From Epiperipatus broadwayi (Eukaryota > Onychophora > Udeonychophora > Euonychophora > Peripatidae), in the NCBI GenBank assembly GCA_028023455.1, contig JAQFVV010006311.1, positions 868,001-932,000 on the forward strand: a stretch of 64,000 nt of DNA. Direction: 5' to 3'. Below the pieces are notes generated by a model that ran no database searches, had not been told where the DNA came from, and saw nothing but the letters and a program-made list of their open reading frames with translations. The translations under genes were made by a program, and so were the position numbers. Position 1 is the first letter of the stretch. Each line of letters starts with the position of its first letter. Below, piece after piece: positions 12,069-25,074 of this stretch.

Positions 12069-13094
12069 ATAATAATGAAATTAAAAATCTGAAAAAAATA
12101 TTTTAATAACAGATTATCCCAATTTTGTCTTATTATCAAATTTTAGATATTGTTTCATTATTTAATTTGTATTTACAGTGATGCCTATAGTAAGACAACA
12201 TATTCCAGTATTAATTATTATCCAGTTAAATGTTTATAGGCCAGATCATTTTAAAATGCATAAAGATATTATATACATGCAGAAACATACTTATAAAATA
12301 TTTCAATCCTTAATAATTAATTCATTAAGTCTATAAATTAATAGTATTATATCTTTATTATATATAAATACTAAAGATTTTATTTATATGTAATATATAA
12401 AAATAATATTTCAATCATTAATTTTTATTTTTTTCTGACCAAATTATTTTCACAATCTAATTATACAATATACAAATACATTGACTCAATCCAAAATCTG
12501 GATCCATGTGTCATTAAAATAAAAAAAAATACATGTACATATTGAAATTTTATTATAGTTTTTTAAATCTAAAACCAATCAGTTTGCATAAATTTACATA
12601 AGGCTTTATTACAAGTATTTCTCAATTGGTAACAAGCTATTATTATGGGAACTTAAGACTTCCTGAAAGTGCTCAGATGATTAATTAAGATTATTAATGA
12701 CCACACTATATAGCTTTATTACATGTGCATAAAGCACAATTATAGAGTTATAAATGACATAACAAAATTTTAAAAATATATACATAAAGTTTCTAATTTC
12801 TAGAGACTTTGAACTTTTGTGGGATTTACTTGATTCAGACATTTTTATTTTCTTGCTGAACACTCCTTTTATTCAATTTATTCAAAACTTGTTTATTTTT
12901 AAAAAAAAATTAATAAAGTTTAAGTTAAATACTTTAACTCTAGAGTTAGAGTTTGAATTATGTCAATATGTATACATATTTAATTTTATTCATTAACCAA
13001 TTCTTCAATCTCTATTTCATATGTATGTAAAAATATCAGTAGTAGCATAACTGGTATGGCTCCAGGCACCATATTGAATTTTTAAAAAACTGAC
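12069..13094. other. AT-rich non-coding DNA, no gene recognised
   Basis: The stretch starts with the remains of the AGT/AAT microsatellite into which the LINE inserted. The rest is AT-rich with no convincing open frame. The small minus-strand frame 12681-12863 has no recognisable domain. Confidence 0.5.
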
Positions 13095-13164
13095 CTGAGA
13101 CACAATTTTCACAATAACTTCAGTTTTAATAATGTTAAAAGCAAAAAACTTTACATTGACAGTA
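13095..13164 (-). other. Weak candidate exon (70 bp), minus strand
   Basis: On the minus strand this segment is preceded by a pyrimidine-rich tract ending in TTTTTCTAG and ends TCTCAG followed by the donor-like GTCAGT. It is open in the phase-1 frame. It cannot be joined directly to the better candidate at 13371-13463, because that exon ends in phase 0 and phase 0 hits a stop here. Another exon would have to lie between them, or this is a chance match. Confidence 0.2.
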
Positions 13165-13370
13165 CTAGAAAAACTAAGGAAAACAATAAGACTAAGACAA
13201 ATAGTGATAACCATTTAAAAATAAGGAAAAAAGAAATTTCAACATAATTACTTTATTCTTTGTTCATAATTTCTAATTTATCATTAACTAAGTTTAAATT
13301 ACATCTTCATTGATAATTTCTTTGTATTCCTCGCAAAATTATCTTTCAAACCATATATAATACTTCTTAC

Positions 13371-13463
13371 CTGAGATAAGGCATAGCTCCAGAATTTCCA
13401 AAAGTATTCACATAAGAATTCTTTTTTATCTTGTACCCCAAAATTGACAAATCTCAGAGGCAT
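13371..13463 (-). CDS. Putative internal exon of an unidentified host gene
   Basis: On the minus strand the segment is flanked by a strong acceptor (a T-rich tract ending TTTCTTTTAG) and a near-consensus donor (CTCAG followed by GTAAGAAG). It is exactly 93 bp, is open only in phase 0 and encodes 31 residues. The peptide is rich in aromatic residues (four Phe, two Trp, two Tyr) with a charged QDKKE segment, unlike the low-complexity frames around it. I do not recognise the protein. It starts with ATG, so it could be a first coding exon whose 5' UTR is spliced on. Splice sites plus phase closure are suggestive, but short exons of this kind also arise by chance in AT-rich DNA. Confidence 0.4.
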
Positions 13464-16400
13464 CTAAAAGAAACAAAACAAATCATTTTCAGAAAGTGAA
13501 TATGCATTTGTCATCATAGCAATTAGCCTCTTGTCTATATAAAACTAGAAATTGTAGGCTACTGTCTGTATCACTGATAAAATGAGTTTTATCTTTTCAT
13601 TTTATATTTTTTGTGTATATCAGTCATGTTTATATTCTTTATGTACACCAGTGATGCTATCTTGTTATATTTATTGTCCCACATAGATACAATTTATTTT
13701 CATATAGCTCATTTACTAGCTATAGATTTGAAAATAATGTGATGCAAAATGTGGCAAAACTATTGACTGCATATAATTCCATGTGGTATATGCATAACCA
13801 TTGTGGATATCACTGTACACACATTTGAAATCTCTTTATTGGTTTTAAGCATTTATATTTTCACATGGTGCTATATCCAGTACATTTTGTGACTGCTTTA
13901 TCAATTGCAACCTGCAACCTTTCTGTATATTTGATTATCAGTTTTTAAAATTTACATTGCACAGCTCTATATACATAAATCATACTTGTTATACAAACAC
14001 ACAAGAAAAAACACACACACCAATACAAATATAAACATACTAATAAATTATTAAACCTTTTGAGAATCATTATGTTTATAAAATAAGATTGTCTCAAAGT
14101 TGGATCAGAGACCCAAAATTACACTGTACAAAAACCACTTTTGTTATATTTGAATACAAAATTTATATACTGTATAATAAAGAGCATAAATGATTTAATG
14201 TTGTATAATTTATATACTACACACACACCCATCAATACAAAAGCAAATTCATAAATTATACCATTTATTAAATAATTTAAATTTTTTTAAATATTATTAA
14301 AAAAATTAAAAAATTAAAATTAATAACTTATGACCGATATTCTGCAACTACATGATTACATTTATATCACATTTAAGGCCTTGATATCCTAATTATCAGT
14401 GTATCTTTAATCCATTATATTACTTTATAAAGTTGATAAAATTTTATGCCTTTATCATCCTGTGCAAAATAGAAAATTGATCAGAAAAATAAAAAATTAA
14501 AGGCACTTATTAATAAAAACATTAATAAAAAATTCAAATTTTATCTGATTTTAATGTTTGATACATCATTTTAAAGTAGGATTCAAGCAGCAACGAATTC
14601 TGGGTTTTCAGTTGGCATCATGCTTTTAGTTTTCATGCAATTTAAAAAAGAAAACAAAATTTCAAACAATTAGCTACGATGCACAAATGACAAGCTACAA
14701 AGAATCAACCCATTAAAGGATATTATATAATCAGTTTTTGCCTGTGCTTTGATATATCTAAATCATATATCACTGGAATCTCTCTAGATTAGATTGGATT
14801 TTCATATACATCGTCTAAATAGATATGATAGTGCTAGCAATCCTCAATTCAGATTCAGTTTCTATAAATATGAAATTCAGATCTAAAAAGCAATATCTAT
14901 TGCACACATATGGGCTATGGAATCATCATAAAGGGCTTCAATCATATTTCCATAAAAAAGCTCTCACTTGCCCAATATGGATACTAGAAGCAACTGCTCT
15001 TCTTTTTGAAACAATTTATCTATAATATCATTAGTCAAATTGAATCTATTATTAATAATAACTATTATGGAATTTAAAACAGAATTAATGCCATTTGTTA
15101 ATTAATAAAAAAAAAACAAGATTAAAACAAAATTACAATTGTTTTGTTTTTTAATTTACAATCAACAAAATTAAAAATAGTTTCCTCATTAAAAATTTTT
15201 TTTTAATCTCTTAAATAAAAAGGTAAATACCAATGATTTATACAAAAAGTTTTCTTTCTTTGTTATATTACAAATTTTAAATTTTTCTTACAATCAGAAG
15301 TAAATCATATAAAATGTTTAGATCAAATAAAGCTCTTTATGTTTGATTTTAAATAATTCATAGTATTTCAAAATATTAAAAAATATTACTTAATTAATTA
15401 ATATTTAAGTCAGTATAGACTTTATTTATATTAAATATTACTGTGTTAATATATTCTTTTTCTTTAAGCTTTAACACATATCCACACACACTACCACAGT
15501 TACACATTCAATGTATTGAGAACCATGAACCTAATCCATCTCAATATATAATCAGCAGAATATTTATAGTTGATATGCTATAACACATCGAAATATAAAA
15601 ATAAAAAACCAATGATTAAAAAAAAACACCATTTACTCCCCCTCCCCTAATGAAAGGATTTATATTTGGCATTCATTAAAAAAACCTGATAACTAGACAA
15701 ACATTTTCCAAAATTAATAAAATGATAACTTTCATGATTTATGCAGCAATAACATATATCTCTTTAGTATAATTATTGCCATATATAATATAAAATTATT
15801 TGAATCTTTTGGGAAAAAATTATTTTATTGTACAAAGCCTGATTTCAGACAGCTCCATCACATAAGGATGATGTTATACATTTATCATGGTTTTTCAATA
15901 AACTAATTTAAATATTGTGGAGATTTTTCAGGCTGTTATTGAACAATTAGTAAAAAGTCACAATATTATACTGACATATTTAAAAAAACCGAGATTTTCT
16001 TCATAAAATATTGAAACAGTTATGTGTCTCATGGCATACAACAACATAGTAGTGTGTGTGCACAAATATATATAAAGTTGAAGGGAAAAGTTGAAATAAA
16101 CACAGTCAAAATTTTTTTGTAGATATTATCTATATTACACTGGAATAACAGTTAAGTATTAAATAATTTTGAATTTAAATTTTTTTTTTATAAATTAAAC
16201 ATTTAAAAAGTTCTACTTAATATTTTATTAATTCTGATTTTGAAATTAAAACAAATAAGTTTTTATGTTATCATAGATATATTGGTAATTATAAAATTCC
16301 ACTATCTATTTTGATTAGTTTTTTTTAATTAATGCTTGTATAACATATTTTGATAAAAATTCTACAAAGTTGTTTTTGAAAGGAATAAAGTAAATTGAAA

Positions 16401-16549
16401 AGAGTCATTAACTTTTTTCAATCAAGATAAAGAAAAACTTGCTTGTAATTGCTGCATTTTTCCCACTCTGACTATAAAAAGGTTGAAAAAATATTAGGAG
16501 AGTTTTTAAAAGTTTTACAGTAGCAGAGTTACTATGAAGATATAACTGA
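13464..16549. other. AT-rich non-coding DNA, no gene recognised
   Basis: No recognisable coding, RNA or repeat feature. The short open frame at 14825-15025 shows no domain. Short CACA and TATA runs occur near 14000-14030, 14219-14230 and 16050-16080. Confidence 0.5.
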
Positions 16550-16800
16550 AGACAAGACAGTGCAAGTCCAGATGCTGCTACTAGCTCACAATGGTAGAGT
16601 TTGGATCCACATGGAAGCAAGGACCAGATTTTATGTGGATGATAGCCTGTATATATGTGTGTTAGGTAGCAGAGAGATTAAAGAGAGTTCACTGCAGGGC
16701 ATAAGTTACTGGATTATACCTTTCCTAAAGATGACAATAAACCAGTCTATTTAGAAGGGACCAACTTACCCAGAGATTCCACCAGCCTGCTGAAGTAGCT
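16550..16800. other. Less AT-rich segment of unknown origin
   Basis: This ~250-bp stretch has visibly higher G+C than its flanks and is open on both strands (plus 16560-16754, minus 16408-16620). Neither translation resembles a family I know, and no clear splice sites bound it. It could be a fragment of an old repeat or a non-coding exon. No second copy is visible in the window. Confidence 0.3.
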
Positions 16801-17744
16801 TATAGGTATTACCTATATGCAGAGGGGCACATATTTGTAACATATATATAAAATATAGCTGGTAAGTAGTGTTATATATACTGAGAACAATATTATTTTA
16901 AATAATTCCTTGAGAATGATGATTGTTAAAATTTCTAATTTAAAAGTAAAACAAGTAAATAATTTTTCTTGAATTATAAGTCTAAGAACAAAGGTTTGAC
17001 TCATAGGTGATTTTATTTTGGAAAAAAAAGTAAACTCCAAAAATCTTTCTAGATTAGGAAACAAAAGAACTTGCTGAAATATTTTTAAAGATGTTTACAA
17101 TTAATTAAAAGTAACCAGTTAAAAAGAAAAAGAAAACTTCTATGAAGAACTGTCAAAGAAGTGATATTACTTTAAAAATAAGAAACTTTTTTTTTTACCA
17201 TTAGAAATAAATTAATAACTTTGATTTATACTATCTATATTTTATATATATACACATACATTTATAGGTCTATGACAATTATTATACATCACATCTGAGT
17301 GCTTAAATATATATGCATTTTATGTTTTTTGATATTGAATTATGTATTGAGAAAATATATGATTTATTAGGTTTTTTTTAAATACCAGTGTGGGCACAAA
17401 TCAGTCATTAATTAGATATTATAATTTCATTTATAGGTTTATGACACTTCAAATGTACTCATAAATTATTATACTGCATGTCTGTGTGCTGATATATATG
17501 TGTTTTATGTATATCTAATATGAGGTATTTATAAATCACAATTTTATAGCTTATGGTATTAATCAAAGTCAGAATGCCAAATTCAAATGTATGGCATACT
17601 CAGCAGACCATAATTTCATTTTAATTTAATTGTTATTAATAAATTTTATATTTTATTGTTAAAGTTGTCCCAGTGAATTTACTCAAACTTAAATTGTTTT
17701 AGAATATTATGGTTGTATTATACCTCTTGATCACAGTAACAGTT

Positions 17745-18365
17745 ATAAAATTTTTGCTTCCTGAGCTGGATTTGTGCATAATGGTATGTTGTATAAAAAG
17801 TGTTTATGTTAAGTGCTATGGAGATCTAGATGATGATGCTGGGTGGTACAAAGGGGATATCCTTTAAAGTCTGCACAACATTTCATTTTAATTATTTATT
17901 TAGAAATTAAGTTTATAGTTGGCCAGTACATTAATAGTACTAAATGGACAGGAAATTGATGATGATCAGCATGTTTTAATATCTGAGCATTCTTTTTTTT
18001 AATTGTTATATATTCTTATGGATTAGCACTTAAGTTTGTGCATCCAAATTATTATGTTGTATTTCTGCCCTAAGCTAGCAAGAGCTAAATAATTAGCCTG
18101 GTATGTAGTAGACCCATTTCATCCAATCACAAGATTGACTGTTGATTTATATTGTATTAGTGATCATTCATGATAAATGATTATTATTTTTGTGTAATGC
18201 TGGTAAACTAATAGTTACTTATCATTAGTCAGTGCTGATCTCTTATGCTCATCATTACTAATGCCTAATCCTTTGATATTTAATTTTATATTTTATTAAC
18301 TGGGGTTGATGATGAAGAGTGCAATCACCCCAGGTTCACCCTAAACTTTGTACCATTACAATATA
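17745..18365 (+). repeat. Diverged unidentified repeat, copy 1
   Basis: This segment aligns by eye with 24475-25065 in the same orientation at roughly two thirds identity. Shared landmarks include GCATAATGG, TATAGTTGGCC, TACATTA, TTGATGATGATCA, GGATTAGCACT, GTGCATCCA and AAGATTGACT. The copies are too diverged for a recent tandem or segmental duplication, so this is probably an old dispersed element. Coding potential is weak: the copy at 24516 has a 91-codon frame and this one does not. RTE-like sequence follows at 19.4 kb, so it might be a LINE 5' region, but that is a guess. Confidence 0.5.
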
Positions 18366-18921
18366 GTTAGAAATTATTAAAATGTTATATAAAGTATTCA
18401 CAGATGTTTTAAGATTCATTTTAAATTATAGTATAATGATTAGATCACATAATTCTAAAATGGAGATTATAAAAAATGGATGTGGAGAGTGGATGATTAA
18501 AGACAAAAATGATAGATATGATAATGATAAATTTAAGATGACCAACACCAATTTATCAGTGCCAGTTTTTGGAGAGGCAGACACAGATTTTAACAATAGC
18601 TTAATATTTGAAAATATCAAACTGAAATTTAAAAAAGTTAAATAAAATTTATTTTCATTAAATGAAAAGAACTGACTAAGATATCAGAGTTAGAAATTGT
18701 GGGAAATATTAATTAATGTTTAGAGAGAAAATCAAAAGTATGTGCATAAAAAAAATACATGTAAGAAGTGAAAATCTTGAGTTTTGAAACTTTAAGCTTT
18801 TGTTGAAGATATATTAAATAAAAAAAGTTGAGTTAAAGATTGGATTACATAAAACGTATTAAAATTGGTTCACGAAAAGTGAATACTAAAAACTGGAGGG
18901 TCAGTTCAAATTACAATGGGG

Positions 18922-19051
18922 TAAAAAGGTAGGAGTTATTTAAATATTATAGTAAATATAAATCAAGCAAAGTATATACAATAGGATAAAAAGGTAGGAG
19001 TTATTTGAATATTATAGTAAATATAAATCAAGCCAAGCATATAAGATAGTA
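18922..19051. repeat. 65-bp tandem duplication
   Basis: Two near-identical 65-bp units are adjacent, with AAAAAGGTAGGAGTTATTT at about 18923 and again at about 18988. They differ at only a few positions. This looks like a local replication duplication within old LINE sequence. Confidence 0.8.
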
Positions 19052-19439
19052 AAAAAAATTAACAGAAAATAATAATCAAAATATACTATAATAAAAGATA
19101 ACAGTGAAAAATGTTCATTATAAAAAATAAAATGGTAAAACCAATGTTCAGAATATAATTCTGAATTATACAAATCAAATCTTCAATTTAAATATATATA
19201 TACTGGAAAAACTAGTAAAATTCTGAAATTCCACTAATGTATTATAAAATGAAGACTTTATTTGGAAAAATTATGTTGAAAAAAAAAATATCCTTAAAAA
19301 TAATATAATAGCTGAGAAAATGATCAGATATGGTGAAAATAGTCTGCTTCAAAAAATGTATAGGCTATGAAAAGAAGACAACTAAAGCATAAACAAAATT
19401 ATTAATGTCAGTCAAAATGAGAATAAAACAGAATGTGAA

Positions 19440-20400
19440 ATTCACAAAACCATTATATTACAACAGTGAGCATTTTAGACTATCTTAATGAAAATTTTAT
19501 TTGAAAACTATTTAAGGCCAAGATAGTAGAATGTTTGACCAGATTAACAGCTGAATTAGAAAAGATAGGAGTACAATACAATGGACACTATTATTCCCTC
19601 ATTGCTGAGAAAACCTAAAAAAAGTGAAAAGAATCTATACTTGCATTTTATTGACTTTCAGGAAATTGTACATAGCTATGATTAAAAAATGACTTGATGA
19701 TTGTGTGAATCATATGGAATAAATAATAATCTATTAACCTTCTAAATATTCCTATTAAAATTCAAAAAAAGTCTTGCAAATATGTAGAGAAACTGAAATC
19801 TGGTTTTAAATTATGAAAATACAAGACAAAATTATCAAATCTTATCAAACACATTCTCCACACATTTGGAAACAAGAATAAATAAATAAGATCAAAACAA
19901 ATCACTGTACATAACAAGAATAAATAATTAAAAACATGTATACACTATAATAATCACTGAAGAGAAGAAAATTACAGAAATCCTTTTAGAAAAATTAATG
20001 AAAAAGCAAAGAGAAGTAGTTTATGTAGAAAATAAGCCAAAACAAAAACCATGATTTTTGCAAAAGTAAAGAAAAAAAACCTCATTAAAATTGGTTTAAC
20101 TGCATTAAACAATATTTTAAGTCTTATATATCTTAGAAAAAATGTAATTAACTAGAGCAATAAGATTTTTATAAGTTAGAAGTTTTTTTAAAAAAGATAT
20201 TTTACACTACAAACCAAATCAGATATTGGGGTATATGCATATTGCTTAGTGTATTATATAGTTATGAATCATTATTATGAAACATTGAGTAATGAGAATC
20301 TTGGGCATACTAATTGACAAAAGATAGATGGAAAAAATGAATCGGAGAAAAAAAATTGTTGAAGAAAATTGTAAAGAAGTTTCAAATAAATGATCATTTG
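19440..20400 (+). pseudogene. RTE/CR1-like LINE relic (reverse transcriptase region)
   Basis: The plus strand retains scattered reverse-transcriptase similarity broken by stops and frameshifts. Near 19640-19680 it reads NLYLHFIDFQ, the motif A region where LINEs have FIDFxKAFD. Near 20240-20265 it has a SYES-like remnant of the LTYGSE/W motif that follows the RT core in RTE-type elements. I see no intact endonuclease. The copy is much older than the LINE at 6.7-12 kb. Confidence 0.5.
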
Positions 20401-20509
20401 AAACTAAAACATAAATTTTGGTATTCTATATAAGACATAAAGAAAAGGGGGAAATCCCATAGAATATGGACATCCTTAACAATGATCAAACATATTAATA
20501 AATAAATTT

Positions 20510-20765
20510 GTCCATATGATTCCAATACAATTGAAATTAAACAACTATATAATAATAAATATTTTTTATTGAATCAGTTTTCATCCTATATTAGTACCCT
20601 TTCAAAATATACTTTTCTTAAACAATCACATGATCCTTATATTTACTAACAATCCTTTTAACATTCATTTTACATAATCTTTTTATATAATCATATAACT
20701 TATTTATATATATATACACTCACCTTTTATTCTTTTTCTCCCCTCTCATCCCTCCCTTTTATATA
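20510..20765 (+). repeat. Inverted-repeat partner of 25075-25290
   Basis: Read in reverse complement, 25075-25290 matches this segment at about 80 percent. Shared blocks include GATTCCAA.ACAATT, TTTTCAAAATATACTTTTCT, ACAATCAC.TGATCCTTATA and ACATTCATTTTA (dots mark differing bases). The pair bounds a ~4.8-kb interval that contains a foldback, a mariner relic and repeat copy 2. They are probably two copies of one dispersed repeat in opposite orientation rather than ends of one element. Confidence 0.6.
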
Positions 20766-20774
20766 TATATATAT

Positions 20775-21700
20775 ATATGTTATTTTTATACAATAAATAA
20801 ATGAAATCCATATTAACTACAATTAAATAATTATATACATATATTATACACAACAAACTATAAACTCCATTAAATTAATTATATGCATATACTTTATACA
20901 TTAAACTAAATTATATATCAGTTTTCATATATTTCTAATAATCATATCTACAAATAAAATCTTATTCATCCACAATTAATTATTTATATATATCATATAT
21001 ATTAACTTATAAAAACAAACAAACAAGACATATATTAAATTTTACAATTGTTCTTAAATGATCATTTACTACTTAATTTTGCAGATCCTTTAACTAAATT
21101 ACTACATTTACTCATATTCTTTTAAATATATATTGTCTCATAATATTTTATTTTATTATAAACCTTAACATATTTTATAATTTCCATATCTTCAATACAT
21201 CTCATTCTATAACCAGTATTTAAATAATGAGCATGTGGTCTTTTCTTAAATTCTGGTCATAGAATGAAATGTATTGAATATGTGGAAGTTATAAAATATG
21301 TTAAGGATTATAATAAAATGAAATATTATAAGACAATATATATTCAAGAGAATATGAATAAATGTGTTAATTTAGTTAAAGGTCTTGAAAAATTAAGTAG
21401 TAAATGGGCATTAAAAGAATATTGAAAATTTTAATATACATTTTTTTTTGGTAAATTAGTATATATGTGTAAATAATTAGTTAATTGTGGATGAATAAGG
21501 GTTTATTTTAAGATATGGTTACTAGAAATATATGAAAAAATGATATATAATTTAATTAATGTATAAAGAATATGTATATAACTAATTGAATAAAGTTTAT
21601 GTAAAGTAGTATATAATTTATAGTGTATACTATATGTATACAATTCTTTAATTGTAGCTAATGTGGATTGTATTTATTTATTGTATAAAAATAATATATA
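20775..21700. repeat. Foldback (long inverted repeat), arms ~440 bp
   Basis: The left arm (about 20775-21216) and right arm (21253-21700) are reverse complements with scattered differences. They meet at CCAG...CTGG around a 36-bp spacer. Distinct marks are the GAATGAAATGTATTGAA / TTCAATACATCTCATTC pair near the apex and GTATAAAAATAA / TTATTTTTATAC near the outer ends. The left outer end runs into a (TA)n microsatellite. It resembles a non-autonomous foldback transposon. No target-site duplication could be defined. Confidence 0.75.
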
Positions 21701-22521
21701 TACAAGGGAGGACCCAAATATAACTGGAATCATTCTCTGGTTTGTAAGCCTGTTTTAGTATATACTTCTATTGTTGCATACTTCTTGCAAGATTCCTTCT
21801 GCATCAATCTGCCAAATGACACTGCCTTGTGAAATTATGGACCCATATAGTACACTTTTTTGTAAAGTGTGTTTCACATTTTTATCGTTTTTTTTTATAA
21901 TGGCTGAAAAGGTTGACCAATGTGAAATTCTGTCTGTGTTTACAGAAAACAACAAGAAAAGCAGGTAAAATGCTTGGAACAGATTATAAACAAACTGATC
22001 TTGTATAAACACATGTTTATGAATGGTTTAATTGAAATGTTAAATTCACCATGTTCCTAAAAAGCTTGGCAAGTGAAGTTCAAAGACAAAACAAACTGAT
22101 ATTTCTTTTTTTATACAAATGACATTTTTGTCTCAGATTTAGTTCATAATGGTTAGGCATTTTATCTGCAAGTTCTGAAACATTTATGTGAAGCAATAAA
22201 ATGTAAACATCCTGTTTTGTGGCAAAAAGAGTGCAAACTCTGACCAACAAAGTGTCATCTCTCAAAGCTTTGAGTGTGAAACACTCCACCTGCTCTTGCT
22301 TCATGTGATTTTTAAAAATCTTTCAAATAAAAAAGTGTCTTTTTTGTGACTTAGAAGTGGTGGGGAAAAATGATGGAGATGTTAAAAGGCATCATTTTGC
22401 AAGTATTTTCAAACTACTTTGAAAAATGAAAAAAGAGATTAAATTTATAACACTTAAAAATAAAAAAATAACACATTTTTTAAATTATAAAATTGTGTTT
22501 ATTTTTGGGTTCCCCCTTGTA
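21701..22521 (+). mobile_element. Mariner-like transposon relic with terminal inverted repeats
   Basis: The terminal repeats are CAAGGGAGGACCCAAATATA at 21703 and, reading inward on the minus strand from 22519, CAAGGGGGAACCCAAAAATA. A TA dinucleotide sits at each outer edge (21701-21702, 22520-22521), the mariner target duplication. The inside encodes broken mariner transposase pieces on the plus strand. These are an N-terminal EKVDQCEIL-like segment (about 21905), VYEWF (about 22015, the DNA-binding region) and a C-terminal run near 22165-22310 with VLKHLCEAI, HPVLWQ and a final ASCDF. The element is ~817 bp against the usual ~1.3 kb, so the catalytic middle is deleted. It landed at the edge of the foldback at 20775-21700. 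Confidence 0.75.
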
Positions 22522-24474
22522 TTGTAGCCATGTGATTATGTTACTTTATTAACAATAATATAATATTTGGAAACATGCTCCATAAGATTAGAGTTATTAA
22601 TTCATGGGGAAATGGTATTTAATCTTCCCATGAATTTTTTTTAATAAGAATAATGCATATTTATTTAAATATTTTTGCCCATTACATGATAATATGAAAA
22701 TTTTCAGATATTTTAAACATAAGTTTAATATTTGAAATGTATTATAAATTATAAAGGGTTGTTAAAGAGAGAACTATAAAATCAGATTTCTTTTCTTCTC
22801 TCTCTCTTCAATAATTTCACTTGTTTGTCAGTTTAATTTTAGTTCTGAAAGTTATTGAGTGAGAAAACAACTTCCTCCTCAAAAAATTATTTTTAATTTT
22901 AACATCAAGAAAGATAAAATAAATAAAATATTATATTTGTAAGGTTTTTTTTTTTTTTAAAAAAAAAATTAATTTCATAAACTTTATTCTAATTAAGTAT
23001 TTTTTTTCTTTTTATTCTTCATCACTCTCCAAAAGAAAGAGGCAATGTAATTAATCTGATTATTTTGTTTTCTTTTTGGGATGAAAAAAAAATTAATTAA
23101 AAAGGAATGTCAAAAAAACTATGATTTTAATATAAATTTTTGATTTGTTTTCCAATCTTAGTGTTAAAGGGAAATTGCTGAACATTTGTTTTTGTCTTAA
23201 TTGTTCTAATTAGTTATTATCAAATTTTTTCATGTAGAAGACAGAATTGTGATTGTTTAAAGACAAGTTTGTTCTAAAAATAGCAATGTGGATCAATAAG
23301 TTAACTTCAAAATCCTGATCCAGCTGCTAAAGAAGACAGTAGGAGAAAAAAGTTCTACTCAAACTACTGAAGAAGAGAACAGAAGAATTTAACTGTAAAG
23401 AGTACACTATGGGGTTAGCTGTAAAAATGTTTTCTAAGATGAATACAATCATGTGCTAAGTTTGTGCTAAAAGCCAAACATCATCTACCCCCATGTAACC
23501 TGCTTCACTGAAATAAAAAATATATAAAGATACCTCTGAAGTAATCTTCCACAAATTTTGTCTTCAACCAAGAGCATGAATGTCCATGTGTTAGCCAGAC
23601 CTAGAAAAATTGTTAGAAAGGAAAATGGATAAATTCTTGCTGTATGTGTTAGCCTGAAATATCCTACTAAAAATGAAGAAAACAAAAATAACTGTGTACA
23701 GTGGCTTGGAGCTGAGAAGTCTTCAAAAAGAACACCTACTGAAAAAACTGTAAATTACAAATGCAAAGGACTCCAAAAAAATTAAAAACAATGATACAAG
23801 GTATTATATATTTTTAAGGTGCACATTATATTTTCATTTAGAGATAAAAAAAATCTAGAACAGTAATTAATAGAAATGAATAATTTTAGTAAGATAACAT
23901 TTTCTTGTGAAACATATTTATTTTTATTCATTTGATTTTTTTTCTTCAAAATTATGAGAGGTTTTAAGTAATTTAATTTTCACTAAATTACATTTAATAA
24001 TTTCTTTTGAAACATATTTTTTCCTTTATATTATTCCCCTCCCCAGAGAAAATTGTGTACAAAAGGGTTAAGTTAATTTAAAATACCCTTATCTCTGATT
24101 AAAAAAATGTTTTCCAACTTTTGTTATTAAAAAGGAAATAATTTAATGAAAGCAAAAATTAATTAATTTAAAGAATAAAAATCAACTAGTTATTTTTTAA
24201 ATATAAAACTATACTTTTGACAAATTATAAATTTAAATTATGATATTATCATTATTATCAACAAGTTAATTTATTAAGTAATTGTTTATAAAAATATTCT
24301 AGTGTTAAGGTGTTTATTCCTTCAGCTATCTATTACATGAATGGCAATGCATGTGACTTGATTTTAATAAAGCTTAGTGTTTTAGAGATTTTTACATTAT
24401 CCCAGTGGAGCTATTTAATTATAGTAGAATAAACTGCTAAATTATTTGAAATCTGTTATATTTCTTTATCTCTT
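22522..24474. other. AT-rich non-coding DNA, no gene recognised
   Basis: Mostly AT-rich. Positions about 23280-23720 are less AT-rich, with a 66-codon minus-strand frame (23485-23685) that I cannot assign to a family. No tandem or inverted structure stands out. Confidence 0.45.
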
Positions 24475-25065
24475 GCTTTTTGAGCTAGTTTAAAGCATAA
24501 TGGTTAATTGTATCGATGTACAGATTTATGTTGGTGTTTGGACATCCAGGTAACCCTATATGGCATAAAGATGTCATATTTAAAGTTCATTCACTGAATT
24601 TTGTTTCCATTACAAATTTAGATTATAGTTGGCCTGTACATTACTGTTACAATATAGACAAAACATTGATGATGATCAACATGTTTAGCTATCTCAGCAT
24701 TATTTTTTTCATTATGAATGATGGATTAGCACTGAAGTATGTGCATCCAGATAATTGTGTTATATTATGCCCTGAGTTTGGCAGTGGCTAGATAAGTAAC
24801 CTGTTTTATAGTATACCTCTTTTACATCCAGTTATAAGATTGACTATTGATTTTATGATTTTTTGACTATTCTTTGTTGATTATTGATGAGTTTTTGGTT
24901 TAATTATTCTTCTGTAATGCTGGAGATGCATCTTCTGATTTTGTTCATGCTGACTCTCTGCTCTTATTCACTGCATTCCTATTCTATATTCATTTTATAT
25001 TTGTGAACATGGGGTGATGATTGATTTCACATCTCTCCATGTTATCCCCTTTATATTGTTATAAT
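24475..25065 (+). repeat. Diverged unidentified repeat, copy 2
   Basis: This is the direct-orientation homologue of 17745-18365, with the landmarks listed there. It contains a 91-codon frame (24516-24791) whose translation I do not recognise, and the frame is not conserved in copy 1, so I do not call it a gene. A G-rich break (GGGGGGAGGG, about 25075-25084) separates it from the inverted repeat that follows. Confidence 0.5.
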
Positions 25066-25074
25066 ATATAAAGA

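Noticed and set aside
24516-24791. 91-codon frame as a host gene
   Set aside because: It lies in a diverged repeat whose other copy does not keep the frame, and the translation has no recognisable domain.
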